Positions 46,078-58,740 of a stretch of 64,000 nt of DNA are shown piece by piece. The notes below the pieces were generated by a model, which did not search any database, was not told the DNA's origin, and saw only the letters and a list, made by a program, of their open reading frames with translations. This stretch comes from Tenrec ecaudatus (lineage: Eukaryota; Chordata; Mammalia; Afrosoricida; Tenrecidae), in assembly GCF_050624435.1 (NCBI RefSeq), contig NW_027457749.1:992001-1056000 (forward strand). The letters run 5' to 3'. The position numbers were made by a program, and so were the translations under genes. Numbering within the stretch: position 1 is the stretch's first letter; each line of letters starts with the position of its first letter.

Positions 46078-48852
46078 GCTACGGCACCCCTAGGCTTAGG
46101 CTCGGGCACCCCCAGTCTTAGGCTAGGACACCCATAGGCTTAGGCTAGTGCACCCCTAGGCTTAAGCTAAGGCTAGGGCTCCCATAGCCTAAGGCTAGGG
46201 CACCCCTAGGCTTAGGCTAGGGCACCCCTAGGCTTACGCTAGGGCACCCCTAGGCTTAAGGTAAGGCTAGGGCTCCCCTAACCTAAGGATAGGGCACCCC
46301 TAGGCTTAGGCTAGGGCACTCCTAGGCTTAAGCTAAGGCTAGGACTCCCCTAGCCTAAGACTAGGGCACCTCTAGGCTTATGCTAGGGCACCCCTAGGCT
46401 TAGGCTAGGGCACCCCTAGGCTTAGGTTAAGCTTAGGGCTCCCCTAGTCTAAGGCTAGGACACCCCTACCCTTAGGCTAGGGCATCCCTAGGCTTAGGCT
46501 AGGGCACCCCTAGGCTTAGGCTACGGCACCCCTAGGATGAGGCTAGGGCACCCCTAGGCTTAGGCTAGGGCACCCCTAGAATTAGCCTAAGGCTAGGGAT
46601 CCCCTAGCCTTAGGTTAGGGCACCCCTAGGCTTAGGCTTGGGCACCGCTAGGCTTAGGCTAGGGCACCCCTAGGCTTAGGTTAAGGTTGGGCTCCCCTAA
46701 CCTAAGGCTAGGACACTCTTAGGTTTAGGCTTGGGCACCCCTAGGCTTAGGCTAGGATACCCCTAGGCTTAGGCTAAGGCTAGGGCTCCCCTAGCCTAAG
46801 GCTAGGGCACCCCTAGCCTAAGGCATGGGCACCCCTAGGCTTAGGCTAGGGCACCCCTAGGCTTAGGCTAGGGCACCCCTAGGCTTAGGCTAAGGGTAGG
46901 GCTCCCATAGCCTAAGGCTAGGGCACCCCTAGGCTTAGCCTAGGGCACCCCTAGCTTAGGCTAAGGCTAGGGCACACCTAGGCTTAGACTACGGCACCCC
47001 TAGACTTAGGCTAGGGCACCCCTAGGCTTAGGATAGGGCAACCAGAGGATTAGGCTAGGGCACCCCTAGGCTTAAGCTAAAGCTAGGGCTCCACTAGCCT
47101 TAGGCTAGGGCACCCCTAGGCTTGGGCTAAGGCTAGGGCTCCCCTAGCATAAGGCAAGGCACCCCTAGGCTTAGGCTAGGGCACCCCTAGGCTTAGGCTA
47201 CGGCACCCCTAGGCTTAGGCTAGGGCACCCCTAGTATTAGCCTAAGGCTAGGGATCCCCTAGCCTAAGGTTAGGGCACCCCTACGCTTAGGCTAGGGCAC
47301 CCCTAGGCTTAGGCTAGGGCACCCATAGGCATAGGCTAAAGCTAGGGCTCCCCTAGCCTAATACTATGGCACCTCTAGGCTTAGGCCAGGGCACCCCTAG
47401 GCTTAGACTAAGGTTACGGCTCGACTAGCCTAAGGCTAGGGCACCCCTAGGCTTAGGCTAGGGCACCCCTAGGCTTAAGCTAGGGCACCCCTAGGCTTAG
47501 GCTAAGGCTAGAGCTCCCCTAGCCTAAGGCTAGGGCACCTCTAGGCTTAGGCTAGGGCACCCCTAGGCTTAGGCTAGGCCACCCCTAGGCTAAGGCTAGG
47601 GCACCCCTAGGCTTAGGCTAAGGTAGGGCTCCCCTAGCCTAAGGATAGGGCTTCCCTAGGCTTAGGCTAGGGCACCCCTAGGCTTAGGTTAGGGCACCCC
47701 TAGGCTGAGGTTAAGGTTAGGGCTCCCCTTGCCTAAGGCTAGGACACCCCTAGGCTTAGGCTAGGGCACCCCTAGACTTAGGCTAGGGCACCCCTAGGCT
47801 TAGGCTAGGGCACCCCTAGGCTGAGGTTAAGGTTAGGGCTCCCCTTGTCTAAGGCTAGGACACCCCTAGGCTTAGGCTAGGGCACCCCTAGGCTTAGGCT
47901 AGGGCACCCCTAGGCTTAGGCTAGGGCACCCCTAGGCTTAGGCTAGGGCACCCCTAGGCTGAGGTTAAGGTTAGGGCTCCCCTAGCCTAAGGCTAGGGCA
48001 CCCCTAGCCTAAGGCTAGGTCACCCCTAGGCTTAGGCTAGGGCATCCCTAGGCTTAGGCTAAGGCTAGGGCTCCCATAGCCCAAGGCTAGGGCACCCTTG
48101 GCTTAGGCTAGGGCACCCCTAGGCTTAGGCTAGGGCACCCCTAGGCTTAGGCTAGGGTACCCCTAGGCTTAGGCTAAGGCTAGGGCTCCCCTAGACTAAG
48201 GCTAGGGCACCACTATCCTAAGGCTAGGGAAACCCTAGGCTTAGGCTAGGGTACCCCTAGGCTTAGGCTAGGGCACCCCTAGGCTTAGGTTAGGGCACCC
48301 CTAGGCTTAGGCTAAGGCTAGGGCTCCCATAGCCTAAGGGTAGGGCACCCCTAGGCTTAGCCTAGGGCACCCCTAGGCTAAGGCTAGGGCACCCCTAGGC
48401 TTAGGCTAAGACTAGAGCTCCCCTAGCCTAAGACTAGGGCACATCTACGCTTAGGCTAGGGCACCCCTAGGCTTAGGCTAAGGCCAGGGCTCCCCTAGCC
48501 CAAGGCTAGGGCATCCCTAGGATTAGGCTAGTGCACCCCTAGGCTTAGGCTAGGGCACCCCTAGGCTTAGGTTAAGCTTTGGGCTCCCCTAGCCTAAGGT
48601 TACGACACCCCTAGGCTTAGGATAGGGCACCCCTAAGCTTAGGCTAGGGCACTCCTAGGCTTAGGCTAAGGCTAGAGCTCCCATAGCCTAAGGCTACGGC
48701 ATCCCTAGGCTTAGGCTAGGGCACCCCTGGGCTTAGGCTAGGGCCCCCCTAAGCTTAGGCTAGGGCACCCCTAGGCTTAGGCTAAGGCTAGGGCTCCCCT
48801 AGCCTAAGGCTAGAGCACCCCTAGGCTTAGGCTAGGGCACCCCTAGGCTTAG
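46078..48852. repeat. 2,775-bp tandem duplication, copy 1
   Basis: Markers recur 2,775 bp downstream: CTCGGGCACC at 46101 and 48876, GATGAGG at 46536 and 49311, CCAGAGGATTAGG at 47042 and 49817, TAGGCATAGG at 47326 and 50101, CTGAGGTTAAGG at 47821 and 50596. Right of this the spacing falls to 2,566 (CTAGACTAAGG at 48191 and 50757) and then rises to 2,638 (CTAGAGCTCC at 48672 and 51310). Confidence 0.88.
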
Positions 48853-51490
48853 GCTACGGCACACCTAGGCTTAGGCTCGGGCACCCCTAGTCTTAGGCTA
48901 GGACACCCATAGGCTTAGGCTAGTGCACCCCTAGGCTTAAGCTAAGGCTAGGGCTCCCATAGCCTAAGGCTAGGGCACCCCTAGGCTTAGGCTAGGGCAC
49001 CCCTAGGCTTACGCTAGGGCACCCCTAGGCTTAAGGTAAGGCTAGGGCTCCCCTAACCTAAGGATAGGGCACCCCTAGGCTTAGGCTAGGGCACTCCTAG
49101 GCTTAAGCTAAGGCTAGGACTCCCCTAGCCTAAGACTAGGGCACCTCTAGGCTTATGCTAGGGCACCCCTAGGCTTAGGCTAGGGCACCCCTAGGCTTAG
49201 GTTAAGCTTAGGGCTCCCCTAGTCTAAGGCTAGGACACCCCTACCCTTAGGCTAGGGCATCCCTAGGCTTAGGCTAGGGCACCCCTAGGCTTAGGCTACG
49301 GCACCCCTAGGATGAGGCTAGGGCACCCCTAGGCTTAGGCTAGGGCACCCCTAGAATTAGCCTAAGGCTAGGGATCCCCTAGCCTTAGGTTAGGGCACCC
49401 CTAGGCTTAGGCTTGGGCACCGCTAGGCTTAGGCTAGGGCACCCCTAGGCTTAGGTTAAGGTTGGGCTCCCCTAACCTAAGGCTAGGACACTCTTAGGTT
49501 TAGGCTTGGGCACCCCTAGGCTTAGGCTAGGATACCCCTAGGCTTAGGCTAAGGCTAGGGCTCCCCTAGCCTAAGGCTAGGGCACCCCTAGCCTAAGGCA
49601 TGGGCACCCCTAGGCTTAGGCTAGGGCACCCCTAGGCTTAGGCTAGGGCACCCCTAGGCTTAGGCTAAGGCTAGGGCTCCCATAGCCTAAGGCTAGGGCA
49701 CCCCTAGGCTTAGCCTAGGGCACCCCTAGCTTAGGCTAAGGCTAGGGCACACCTAGGCTTAGACTACGGCACCCCTAGACTTAGGCTAGGGCACCCCTAG
49801 GCTTAGGATAGGGCACCCAGAGGATTAGGCTAGGGCACCCCTAGGCTTAAGCTAAGGCTAGGGCTCCACTAGCCTTAGGCTAGGGCACCCCTAGGCTTGG
49901 GCTAAGGCTAGGGCTCCCCTAGCATAAGGCAAGGCACCCCTAGGCTTAGGCTAGGGCACCCCTAGGCTTAGGCTACGGCACCCCTAGGCTTAGGCTAGGG
50001 CACCCCTAGTATTAGCCTAAGGCTAGGGATCCCCTAGCCTAAGGTTAGGGCACCCCTACGCTTAGGCTAGGGCACCCCTAGGCTTAGGCTAGGGCACCCA
50101 TAGGCATAGGCTAAAGCTAGGGCTCCCCTAGCCTAAGACTATGGCACCTCTAGGCTTAGGCTAGGGCACCCCTAGGCTTAGACTAAGGTTACGGCTCGAC
50201 TAGCCTAAGGCTAGGGCACCCCTAGGCTTAGGCTAGGGCACCCCTAAGCTTAAGCTAGGGCACCCCTAGGCTTAGGCTAAGGCTAGAGCTCCCCTAGCCT
50301 AAGGCTAGGGCACCTCTAGGTTTAGGCTAGGGCACCCCTAGGCTTAGGCTAGGCCACCCCTAGGCTAAGGCTAGGGCACCCCTAGGCTTAGGCTAAGGTA
50401 GGGCTCCCCTAGCCTAAGGATAGGGCTTCCCTAGGCTTAGGCTAGGGCACCCCTAGGCTTAGGTTAGGGCACCCCTAGGCTGAGGTTAAGGTTAGGGCTC
50501 CCCTTGCCTAAGGCTAGGACACCCCTAGGCTTAGGCTAGGGCACCCCTAGACTTAGGCTAGGGCACCCCTAGGATTAGGCTAGGGCACCCCTAGGCTGAG
50601 GTTAAGGTTAGGGCTCCCCTTGTCTAAGGCTAGGACTCCCCTAGGCTTAGGCTAGGGCACCCCTAGGCTTAGGCTAGGGCACCCCTAGGCTTAGGCTAGG
50701 GCACCCCTAGGCTTAGGCTAGGGCACCCCTAGGCTGAGGTTAAGGTTAGGGCTCCCCTAGACTAAGGCTAGGGCACCACTATCCTAAGGCTAGGGAAACC
50801 CTAGGCTTAGGCTAGGGCACACCTAGGATTAGGCTAAGGCTAAGGCTCCCATAGCCCAAGGCTAGGGCACCCCTAGGCTTAGGCTAGGGCACCCCTAGGC
50901 TTAGGCTAGGGCACCCCTAGGCTTAGGTTAGGGCACCCCTAGGCTTAGGCTAAGGCTAGGGCTCCCATAGCCTAAGGGTAGGGCACCCCTAGGCTTAGCC
51001 TAGGGCACCCCTAGGCTAAGGCTAGGGCACCCCTAGGCTTAGGCTAAGACTAGAGCTCCCCTAGCCTAAGACTAGGGCACATCTACGCTTAGGCTAGGGC
51101 ACCCCTAGGCTTAGGCTAAGGCCAGGGCTTCCCTAGCCCAAGGCTAGGGCATCCCTAGGATTAGGCTAGTGCACCCCTAGGCTTAGGCTAGGGCACCCCT
51201 AGGCTTAGGTTAAGCTTTGGGCTCCCCTAGCCTAAGGTTACGACACCCCTAGGCTTAGGATAGGGCACCCCTAAGCTTAGGCTAGGGCACTCCTAGGCTT
51301 AGGCTAAGGCTAGAGCTCCCATAGCCTAAGGCTAGGGCATCCCTAGGCTTAGGCTAGGGCACCCCTAGGCTTAGGCTAGGGCCCCCCTAAGCTTAGGCTA
51401 GGGCACCCCTAGGCTTAGGCTAAGGCTAGGGCTCCCCTAGCCTAAGGCTAGAGCACCCCTAGGCTTAGGCTAGGGCACCCCTAGGCTTAG
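48853..51490. repeat. 2,775-bp tandem duplication, copy 2 (2,638 bp)
   Basis: Same unit order as 46078-48852, minus 209 bp lost at about 50756 and plus 72 bp gained near 50.84 kb. The 209 bp equals nine units with two six-base insertions less one base. The loss joins two GGGCTCCCCTAG sites, so it looks like exchange between two B units. Confidence 0.87.
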
Positions 51491-52460
51491 GGTACGGCAC
51501 CCCTAGACTTAGGCTAGGGCACCCTAGGCTTAGGCTAGGGCACCCATAGGCTTAGGCTAGGGCACCCCTAGGCTTAAGCTTAGGCTAGGGCTCCCCTAGC
51601 CTAAGGCTAGGGCACCCCTAGGCTTAGGCTAGGGTACCCCTAGGCTTAGGCTAGGGCACCCCTAGGCTTAAGCTAAGGCTAGGGCTCCCCTAACCTAAGG
51701 CTAGGGCACCCCTAGGCTTGGGTTAAGGCTAGGGCTCCCCTAGCCTAAGGCTAGGGCACGCCTAGGCTTAGGCTAGGGCACCCCTAGGCTTAGGCTACGG
51801 CACCCCTAGGCTTAGGCTACGGCACCCCTAGGCTTAGGCTAGGGCCCCCTAGGCTTAGGCTAGGGCACCCCTAGGCTTAGGCTAAGGCTAGGGCTCCCCT
51901 ACCCTAAGGCTAGGGAACCCCTACCCTTAGGCTAGGGCACCCCAAGGCTTAGGCTAGGGCACCCCTAGCCTTGGGCTAGGGCTAGGGCTCCCTAGCCTAA
52001 GGCTAGGGCTCCCCTAGGCTTTGGCAAGGGCACCCCTAGGCTTACGCTAGGGCTAGGGCTCTCTAGCCTAACGCTAGGGCACCTCTAGGCTTAGGTTAGG
52101 GCACCCCTAGGCTTAAACTAAGGCTACGGCTCGACTAGCCTAAGGCTCGGGCACCCCTTGGCTTAGGCTAGGGCACCCCTAGGCTTAGGCTAAGGCTAGA
52201 GCTCCCCTATCCTAAGGCTAGGGCACCTCTAGGCTTAGGCTAGGGCACCCCTAAGCTTAGGCTAGGGCACCCGTAGGCTTAGGCTAGGGCACCACTAGGC
52301 ATAAGCTAAGGCTAGGGCTCCCCTAGCCTAAGGCTAGGGAACCCCTACCCTTAGGCTAGGGCACCCCTAGTCTTAGGCTAGGGCACCCCTAGGCTTGGGC
52401 TAAGGCTAGGGCTCCCCTAGCATAAGGCTAGGGCACCCCTAGGCTTAGGCTAGGGCACCC
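50547..52460. repeat. 2.1-kb tandem duplication, copy A (1,914 bp)
   Basis: Overlaps the end of the previous block. It repeats at 52461-54583: CTAGACTTAGG at 50547 and 52461, CTGAGG at 50596 and 52510 (1,914 apart); then CTAGACTAAGG at 50757 and 52880, TAGGGTACGG at 51488 and 53611, GCCTTGGG at 51968 and 54091 (2,123 apart). Copy A is 209 bp shorter because it carries the 50756 loss. Confidence 0.87.
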
Positions 52461-54583
52461 CTAGACTTAGGCTAGGGCACCCCTAGGCTTAGGCTAGGGC
52501 ACCCCTAGGCTGAGGTTAAGGTTAGGGCTCCCCTTGTCTAAGGCTAGGACACCCCTAGGCTTAGGCTAGGGCACCCCTAGGCTTAGGCTAGGGCACCCCT
52601 AGGCTTAGGCTAGGGCACCCCTAGGCTTAGGCTAGGGCACCCCTAGGCTGAGGTTAAGGTTAGGGCTCCCCTAGCCTAAGGCTAGGGCACCCCTAGCCTA
52701 AGGCTAGGTCACCCCTAGGCTTAGGCTAGGGCATCCCTAGGCTTAGGCTAAGGCTAGGGCTCCCATAGCCCAAGGCTAGGGCACCCTTGGCTTAGGCTAG
52801 GGCACCCCTAGGCTTAGGCTAGGGCACCCCTAGGCTTAGGCTAGGGTACCCCTAGGCTTAGGCTAAGGCTAGGGCTCCCCTAGACTAAGGCTAGGGCACC
52901 ACTATCCTAAGGCTAGGGAAACCCTAGGCTTAGGCTAGGGCACACCTAGGATTAGGCTAAGGCTAAGGCTCCCATAGCCCAAGGCTAGGGCACCCCTAGG
53001 CTTAGGCTAGGGCACCCCTAGGCTTAGGCTAGGGCACCCCTAGGCTTAGGTTAGGGCACCCCTAGGCTTAGGCTAAGGCTAGGGCTCCCATAGCCTAAGG
53101 GTAGGGCACCCCTAGGCTTAGCCTAGGGCACCCCTAGGCTAAGGCTAGGGCACCCCTAGGCTTAGGCTAAGACTAGAGCTCCCCTAGCCTAAGACTAGGG
53201 CACATCTACGCTTAGGCTAGGGCACCCCTAGGCTTAGGCTAAGGCCAGGGCTCCCCTAGCCCAAGGCTAGGGCATCCCTAGGATTAGGCTAGTGCACCCC
53301 TAGGCTTAGGCTAGGGCACCCCTAGGCTTAGGTTAAGCTTTGGGCTCCCCTAGCCTAAGGTTACGACACCCCTAGGCTTAGGATAGGGCACCCCTAAGCT
53401 TAGGCTAGGGCACTCCTAGGCTTAGGCTAAGGCTAGAGCTCCCATAGCCTAAGGCTAGGGCATCCCTAGGCTTAGGCTAGGGCACCCCTAGGCTTAGGCT
53501 AGGGCCCCCCTAAGCTTAGGCTAGGGCACCCCTAGGCTTAGGCTAAGGCTAGGGCTCCCCTAGCCTAAGGCTAGAGCACCCCTAGGCTTAGGCTAGGGCA
53601 CCCCTAGGCTTAGGGTACGGCACCCCTAGACTTAGGCTAGGGCACCCTAGGCTTAGGCTAGGGCACCCATAGGCTTAGGCTAGGGCACCCCTAGGCTTAA
53701 GCTTAGGCTAGGGCTCCCCTAGCCTAAGGCTAGGGCACCCCTAGGCTTAGGCTAGGGTACCCCTAGGCTTAGGCTAGGGCACCCCTAGGCTTAAGCTAAG
53801 GCTAGGGCTCCCCTAACCTAAGGCTAGGGCACCCCTAGGCTTGGGTTAAGGCTAGGGCTCCCCTAGCCTAAGGCTAGGGCACGCCTAGGCTTAGGCTAGG
53901 GCACCCCTAGGCTTAGGCTACGGCACCCCTAGGCTTAGGCTACGGCACCCCGAGGCTTAGGCTAGGGCCCCCTAGGCTTAGGCTAGGGCACCCCTAGGCT
54001 TAGGCTAAGGCTAGGGCTCCCCTACCCTAAGGCTAGGGAACCCCTACCCTTAGGCTAGGGCACCCCAAGGCTTAGGCTAGGGCACCCCTAGCCTTGGGCT
54101 AGGGCTAGGGCTCCCTAGCCTAAGGCTAGGGCTCCCCTAGGCTTTGGCAAGGGCACCCCTAGGCTTACGCTAGGGCTAGGGCTCTCTAGCCTAAGGCTAG
54201 GGCACCTCTAGGCTTAGGTTAGGGCACCCCTAGGCTTAAACTAAGGCTACGGCTCGACTAGCCTAAGGCTCGGGCACCCCTTGGCTTAGGCTAGGGCACC
54301 CCTAGGCTTAGGCTAAGGCTAGAGCTCCCCTATCCTAAGGCTAGGGCACCTCTAGGCTTAGGCTAGGGCACCCCTAAGCTTAGGCTAGGGCACCCGTAGG
54401 CTTAGGCTAGGGCACCACTAGGCATAAGCTAAGGCTAGGGCTCCCCTAGCCTAAGGCTAGGGAACCCCTACCCTTAGGCTAGGGCACCCCTAGTCTTAGG
54501 CTAGGGCACCCCTAGGCTTGGGCTAAGGCTAGGGCTCCCCTAGCATAAGGCTAGGGCACCCCTAGGCTTAGGCTAGGGTACCC
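52461..54583. repeat. 2.1-kb tandem duplication, copy B (2,123 bp, mosaic)
   Basis: Left part matches 47772-48191 at 4,689 bp (CTGAGG 47821/52510, CTAGACTAAGG 48191/52880) and keeps the 209 bp missing from copy A. Right part matches 50757-52460, including the 72-bp gain. The switch lies between about 52510 and 52920. So copy B joins sequence of the first 2,775-bp copy to sequence of the second. Confidence 0.82.
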
Positions 54584-57500
54584 CTAGGCTTAGGCCAGGG
54601 CACCCCTAGGCTTAGCCTAAGGCTCCGGCTCGACTAGCCTAAGGCTAGGGCAACCCTAGGCTTAGGCTAGGGCACCCCTAGGCTTAGGCTAGGGCATCCC
54701 TAGGCTTAGGCTACGGCTAGGGTTCCCCTAGCACAAGGCTAGGACACCCCTAGGCTTAAGCTAGGGCACCCATAGGCTTAGGCTTGGGCACTCCTAGGCT
54801 TAGACTAAGGCTATGGCTCGACTAGCCTAAGGCTAGGGCACACCTAGGCTTAGGCTAGGGCACCCCTAGGCTTAGGCTAAGGCTAGGACTCCCCTAGCCT
54901 AAGACTAGGGCACCTCGAGGCTTAGGCAAGGGCACCCCTAGGCTTAGACTAAGGCTACGGCTCGACTAGCCTAAGGCTAGGGCACCCCTAGGCTTAGGCT
55001 AGGGAACCCCTAGGCTTAGGCTAGGGCACACCTAGACTTAGGCTAAGGCTAGAGCTCCCCTAGCCTAAGGCTAGGGCACCTCTAGTCTTAGGCTATGGCA
55101 CCCCTAGGCTTAGGCTAGGGCACCCCTAGGCTTAAGTTGGGCACCCCTAGGCTTAGGCTAGGGCACCCCTAGGCTTAGGCTAGGGCACCACTAGGCTGAG
55201 GTTAAGGTTAGGGCTCCCCTAGCCTAAGGCTAGGACACCCCTAGGCTTAGGCTAGGGTACCCCTAGCTTATGCTAAGGCTAGGGCTCCCCTAGCCTAAGG
55301 CTAGGGCACCCCTAGCGTAAGGCTAGGGCACCCCTAGGCTTAGGCTAGGGCACCCCTAGGCTTAGGCTAAGGCTAGGGCTCCCATAGCCCAAGGCTAGGG
55401 CACCACTAGGCTTAGGCTAGGGCACACCTAGGTTTAGGCTAGGGCACCCCTAGGCTTAGGATAGGGCACCCCTAGGCTTAGGCTAGGGTACCCCTAGGCT
55501 TAGGCTAAGGCTAGGGCTCCCCTAGCCTAAGGTTAGGGCACCCCTAGCCTAAGGATAGGGCACCCCTAGGCTTAGGCTAGGGCAGAACTAGGCTTAGGCT
55601 AAGGCTAGGGCTCCCATAGCCCAAGGCTAGGGCACCCGTAGGCTTAGGCTAGGGCACCCCTAGGCTTACGCTAAGGCACCCCTAGGCTTAGGCTAGGGCC
55701 CCCCTAAGCTTAGGCTAGGGCACCCCTATGCTTAGGCTAAGGCTAGGGCTCCCCTAGTCTAAGGCTAGGGCACCCTTAGGCTTAGACTAGGGCACCCCTA
55801 GGCTTAGGCTACGGCACCCCTAGGGTTAGGCTCGGGCACCCCTAGGCTTAGGCTAGGGCACCCATAGGTTTAGGCTAGTGCACCCCTAGGCTTAAGCTAA
55901 GGCTAGGGCTCCCATAGCCTAAGGCTAGGGCACCCCTAGGCTTAGGCTAGGGCACCCCTAGGCTTAGGCTACGGCACCCCTAGGATGAGGCTAGGGCACC
56001 CCTAGGCTTAGGCTTGGGCACCGCTAGGCTTAGGCTAGGGCACCCCTAGGCTTAGGTTAAGGTTGGGCTCCCCTAACCTAAGGCTAGGACACCCTTAGGT
56101 TTAGGCTTGGGCACACTAGGCTTAGGCTAGGATACCCCTAGGCTTATGCTAAGGCTAGGGCTCCCCTAGCCTAAGGCTAGAGCACCCCTAGCCTAAGGCA
56201 TGGGCAACCCTAGGCTTAGGCTAGGGCACCCCTAGGCTTAGGCTAAGGCTAGGGCTCCCATAGCCTAAGGCTAGGGCACCCCTAGGCTTAGCCTAGGGCA
56301 CCCCTAGCTTAGGCTAAGGCTAGGGCATACCTAGGCTTAGGCTAGGACACCCCTAGGCTTAGGCTAGGGCACCCCTAGGCTTAGGCTAAGGCTAGAGCTC
56401 CCCTAGCCTAAGACTAGGGCACCTCTAGGCTTAGGCTAGGGCCCCCTAGGCTTAGGCTAGGGCACCCCTTGGCTTAGGTTAAGTTTAGGGCTCCCGTAGC
56501 CTAAGGCTAGGACACCCCTAGGCTTAGGATAGTGCACCCCTAGGCTTAGGCTAGGGTACCCCTAGGCTTAGGCTAAGGCTAGGGCTCCCCTAGCCTAAGG
56601 CTAGGGCACCCCGAGCCTAAGGCTAGGGCACCCCTAGGCTTAGGCTAGGGCACCCCTAGGCTTAAGCTAATGCTAGGGCTCCCATAGCCCATGTCTAGGG
56701 CACCCGTAGGCTTAGGCTAGGGCACCCCTAGGCTTACGCTAGGGCACCCCTAGGCTTAGGCTAAGGCTAGGGCTCCCATAGCCTAAGGCTAGGGCATCCC
56801 TAGGCTTAAGCTAGGGCACCCCTAGGCTTAGGCTAGGGCACCCCTAGGCTTAGGCTAAGGCTAGGGCTCCCATAGCCTAAGGCTGGGGCATCCCTATGCT
56901 TCGGTTAGGGCACCCCTAGGCTTAGGCTAAGGCTAGGGCTCCCCTAGCCTAAGACTAGGGCACCTCTAGGCTTAGGCTAGGGCACCCCTAGGCTTAGGCT
57001 AAGGCTACGGCTCGACTACCCTAAGGCTAGGGCACCCCTAGGCTTAGGCTAGGGCACCCCTAGGCTTAGGCTAGGGCACCCCTAGGCTTAGGCTAGGGCA
57101 TCCCTAGGCTAAGGCTACGGCTAGGGCTCCCCTAGCACAAGGCTCGGACACCCCTAGGCTTAAGCTAGGGCACCTATAGGCTTAGGCTAGGGCACCCCTA
57201 GGCTTAGGCTAGGGCACCCCTAGGCTTAGTCTAGGGCACCCCTAGTCTTAGGCTAAGGCTAGAGCTCCCCTAGCCTAAGGCTAGGGCACCTCTAGGCTTA
57301 GGCTAGGGCACCCCTAGGCTTAGGCTAGGGCACCCCTAGGCTTAGGCTAGGGCACCCCTAGGCTTAGGCTAAGGCTAGGGCTCCCCTAGCCTAAGGATAG
57401 GGCATCCCTAGGCTTAGGCTAGGGCACCCCTAGGCTTAGGCTAGGGCACCCCTAGGCTTAGGCTAGGGCACCCCTAGGCTTATGCTAAGGCTAGAGCTCC

Positions 57501-57750
57501 CCTAGCCTAAGACTAGGGCACCTCTAGGCTTAGGCTAGGGCACCCCTAGGCTTAGGCTAAGTCTAGGGCTCCCCTAGCCCAAGGCTAGGTCATCCCTAGG
57601 CTTAGGCTAGTGCACCCCTAGGCTTAGGCTAGGGCACCCCTAGGCTTAGGTTAAGCTTAGGGCTCCCCTAGCCTAAGGCTACGACACCCCTAGGCTTAGG
57701 ATAGGGCACCCCTAAGCTTAGGCTAGGGCACTCCTAGTCTTAGGCTAAGG
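54584..57750. repeat. Mixed array related to 45.2-46.9 kb
   Basis: First part matches 45.2 kb at 9,368 bp. GGGCAGAACTAGG near 55582 and 45918 is 9,664 apart, and GATGAGG at 55984 and 46536 is 9,448 apart, so there were insertions and losses. A further GGCTCCCCTAGCACAAGG unit is near 57125. Beyond about 56.3 kb I see no sharp large copy. Confidence 0.65.
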
Positions 57751-58300
57751 CTAGAGCTCCCATAGCCTAAGGCTAGGGCATCCCTAGGCTTAGGCTAGGG
57801 CACCCTAGGCTTAGGCTAGGGCCCCCCTAAGCTTAGGCTAGGGCACCCCTAGGCTTAGGCTAAGGCTAGGGCTCCCCTAACCTAAGGCTAGGGCACCCCT
57901 AGGCTTAGGCTAGGGAACCCCTAGGCTTAGGCTACGGCACCCCTAGACTTAGGCTAGGGCACCCCTAGGCTTAGGCTAGGGCACCCATAGGCTTACGCTA
58001 GGGCACCCCTAGGCTTAAGCTAAGGCTAGAGCTCCCATAGCCTAAGGCTAGGGCATCCCTAGGCTTAGGCTAGGGCACCCTAGGCTTAGGCTAGGGCCCC
58101 CCTAAGCTTAGGCTAGGGCACCCCTAGGCTTAGGCTAAGGCTAGTGCTCCCCTAGCCTAAGGCTAGGGCACCCCTAGGCTTAGGCTAGGGAACCCCTAGG
58201 CTTAGGCTACGGCACCCCTAGACTTAGGCTAGGGCACCCCTAGGCTTAGGCTAGGGCACCCATAGGCTTACGCTAGGGCACCCCTAAGCTTAAGCTAAGG
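57751..58300. repeat. 275-bp tandem duplication
   Basis: Two copies, 57751-58025 and 58026-58300, each starting at CTAGAGCTCCCATAGCC and containing in order a GGCATCCC unit, a 21-bp GGCACCCTAGG unit, GGGCCCCCCTAAGC, GGGAACCCC and CATAGGCTTACGC. 275 bp is twelve units with two six-base insertions minus one base. A few substitutions separate the copies, for example GCTAGTGCTCC in the second. Confidence 0.87.
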
Positions 58301-58740
58301 CTAGGGCTCCCCTAGCTTAAGGCTAGGGCAACCCTAGGCTTAGGCTAGGGTACCCCTAGGCTTAGGCTAGGGCACCCCTAGGCTTAAGCTAAGGCTAGGG
58401 CTCCCCTAACCTAAGGCTAGGGCACCCCTAGGCTTAGGCTAGAGCACCCCAGGCTTAGGCTAGGGCACCCCTAGGCTTGGGCTAAGGCTAGGGCTCCCCT
58501 AGCCTAAGGCTAGGCACGCCTAGGCTTAGGCAAGGGCACCCCTAGGCTTAGGCTACGGCACCCCTAGGCTTAGGCTACGGCACCCCTAGGCTTAGGCTAG
58601 GGGCCCCTAGGCTTAGGCTAGGGCACCCCTAGGCTTAGGCTAAGGCTAGAGCTCCCCTAGCCTAAGGCTAGGGCACCTCTAGGCTTAGGCTAGGGCACCC
58701 CAAGGCTTAGGCTAGGCCACCCCTAGGCTTAGTCTAGGGC
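58301..58740. repeat. Short mixed stretch before the right-hand long copy
   Basis: Ordinary units, with the GGGTTAAGG/GGCACGCC type seen near 43.1 and 51.7 kb. Nothing else seen. Confidence 0.6.
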
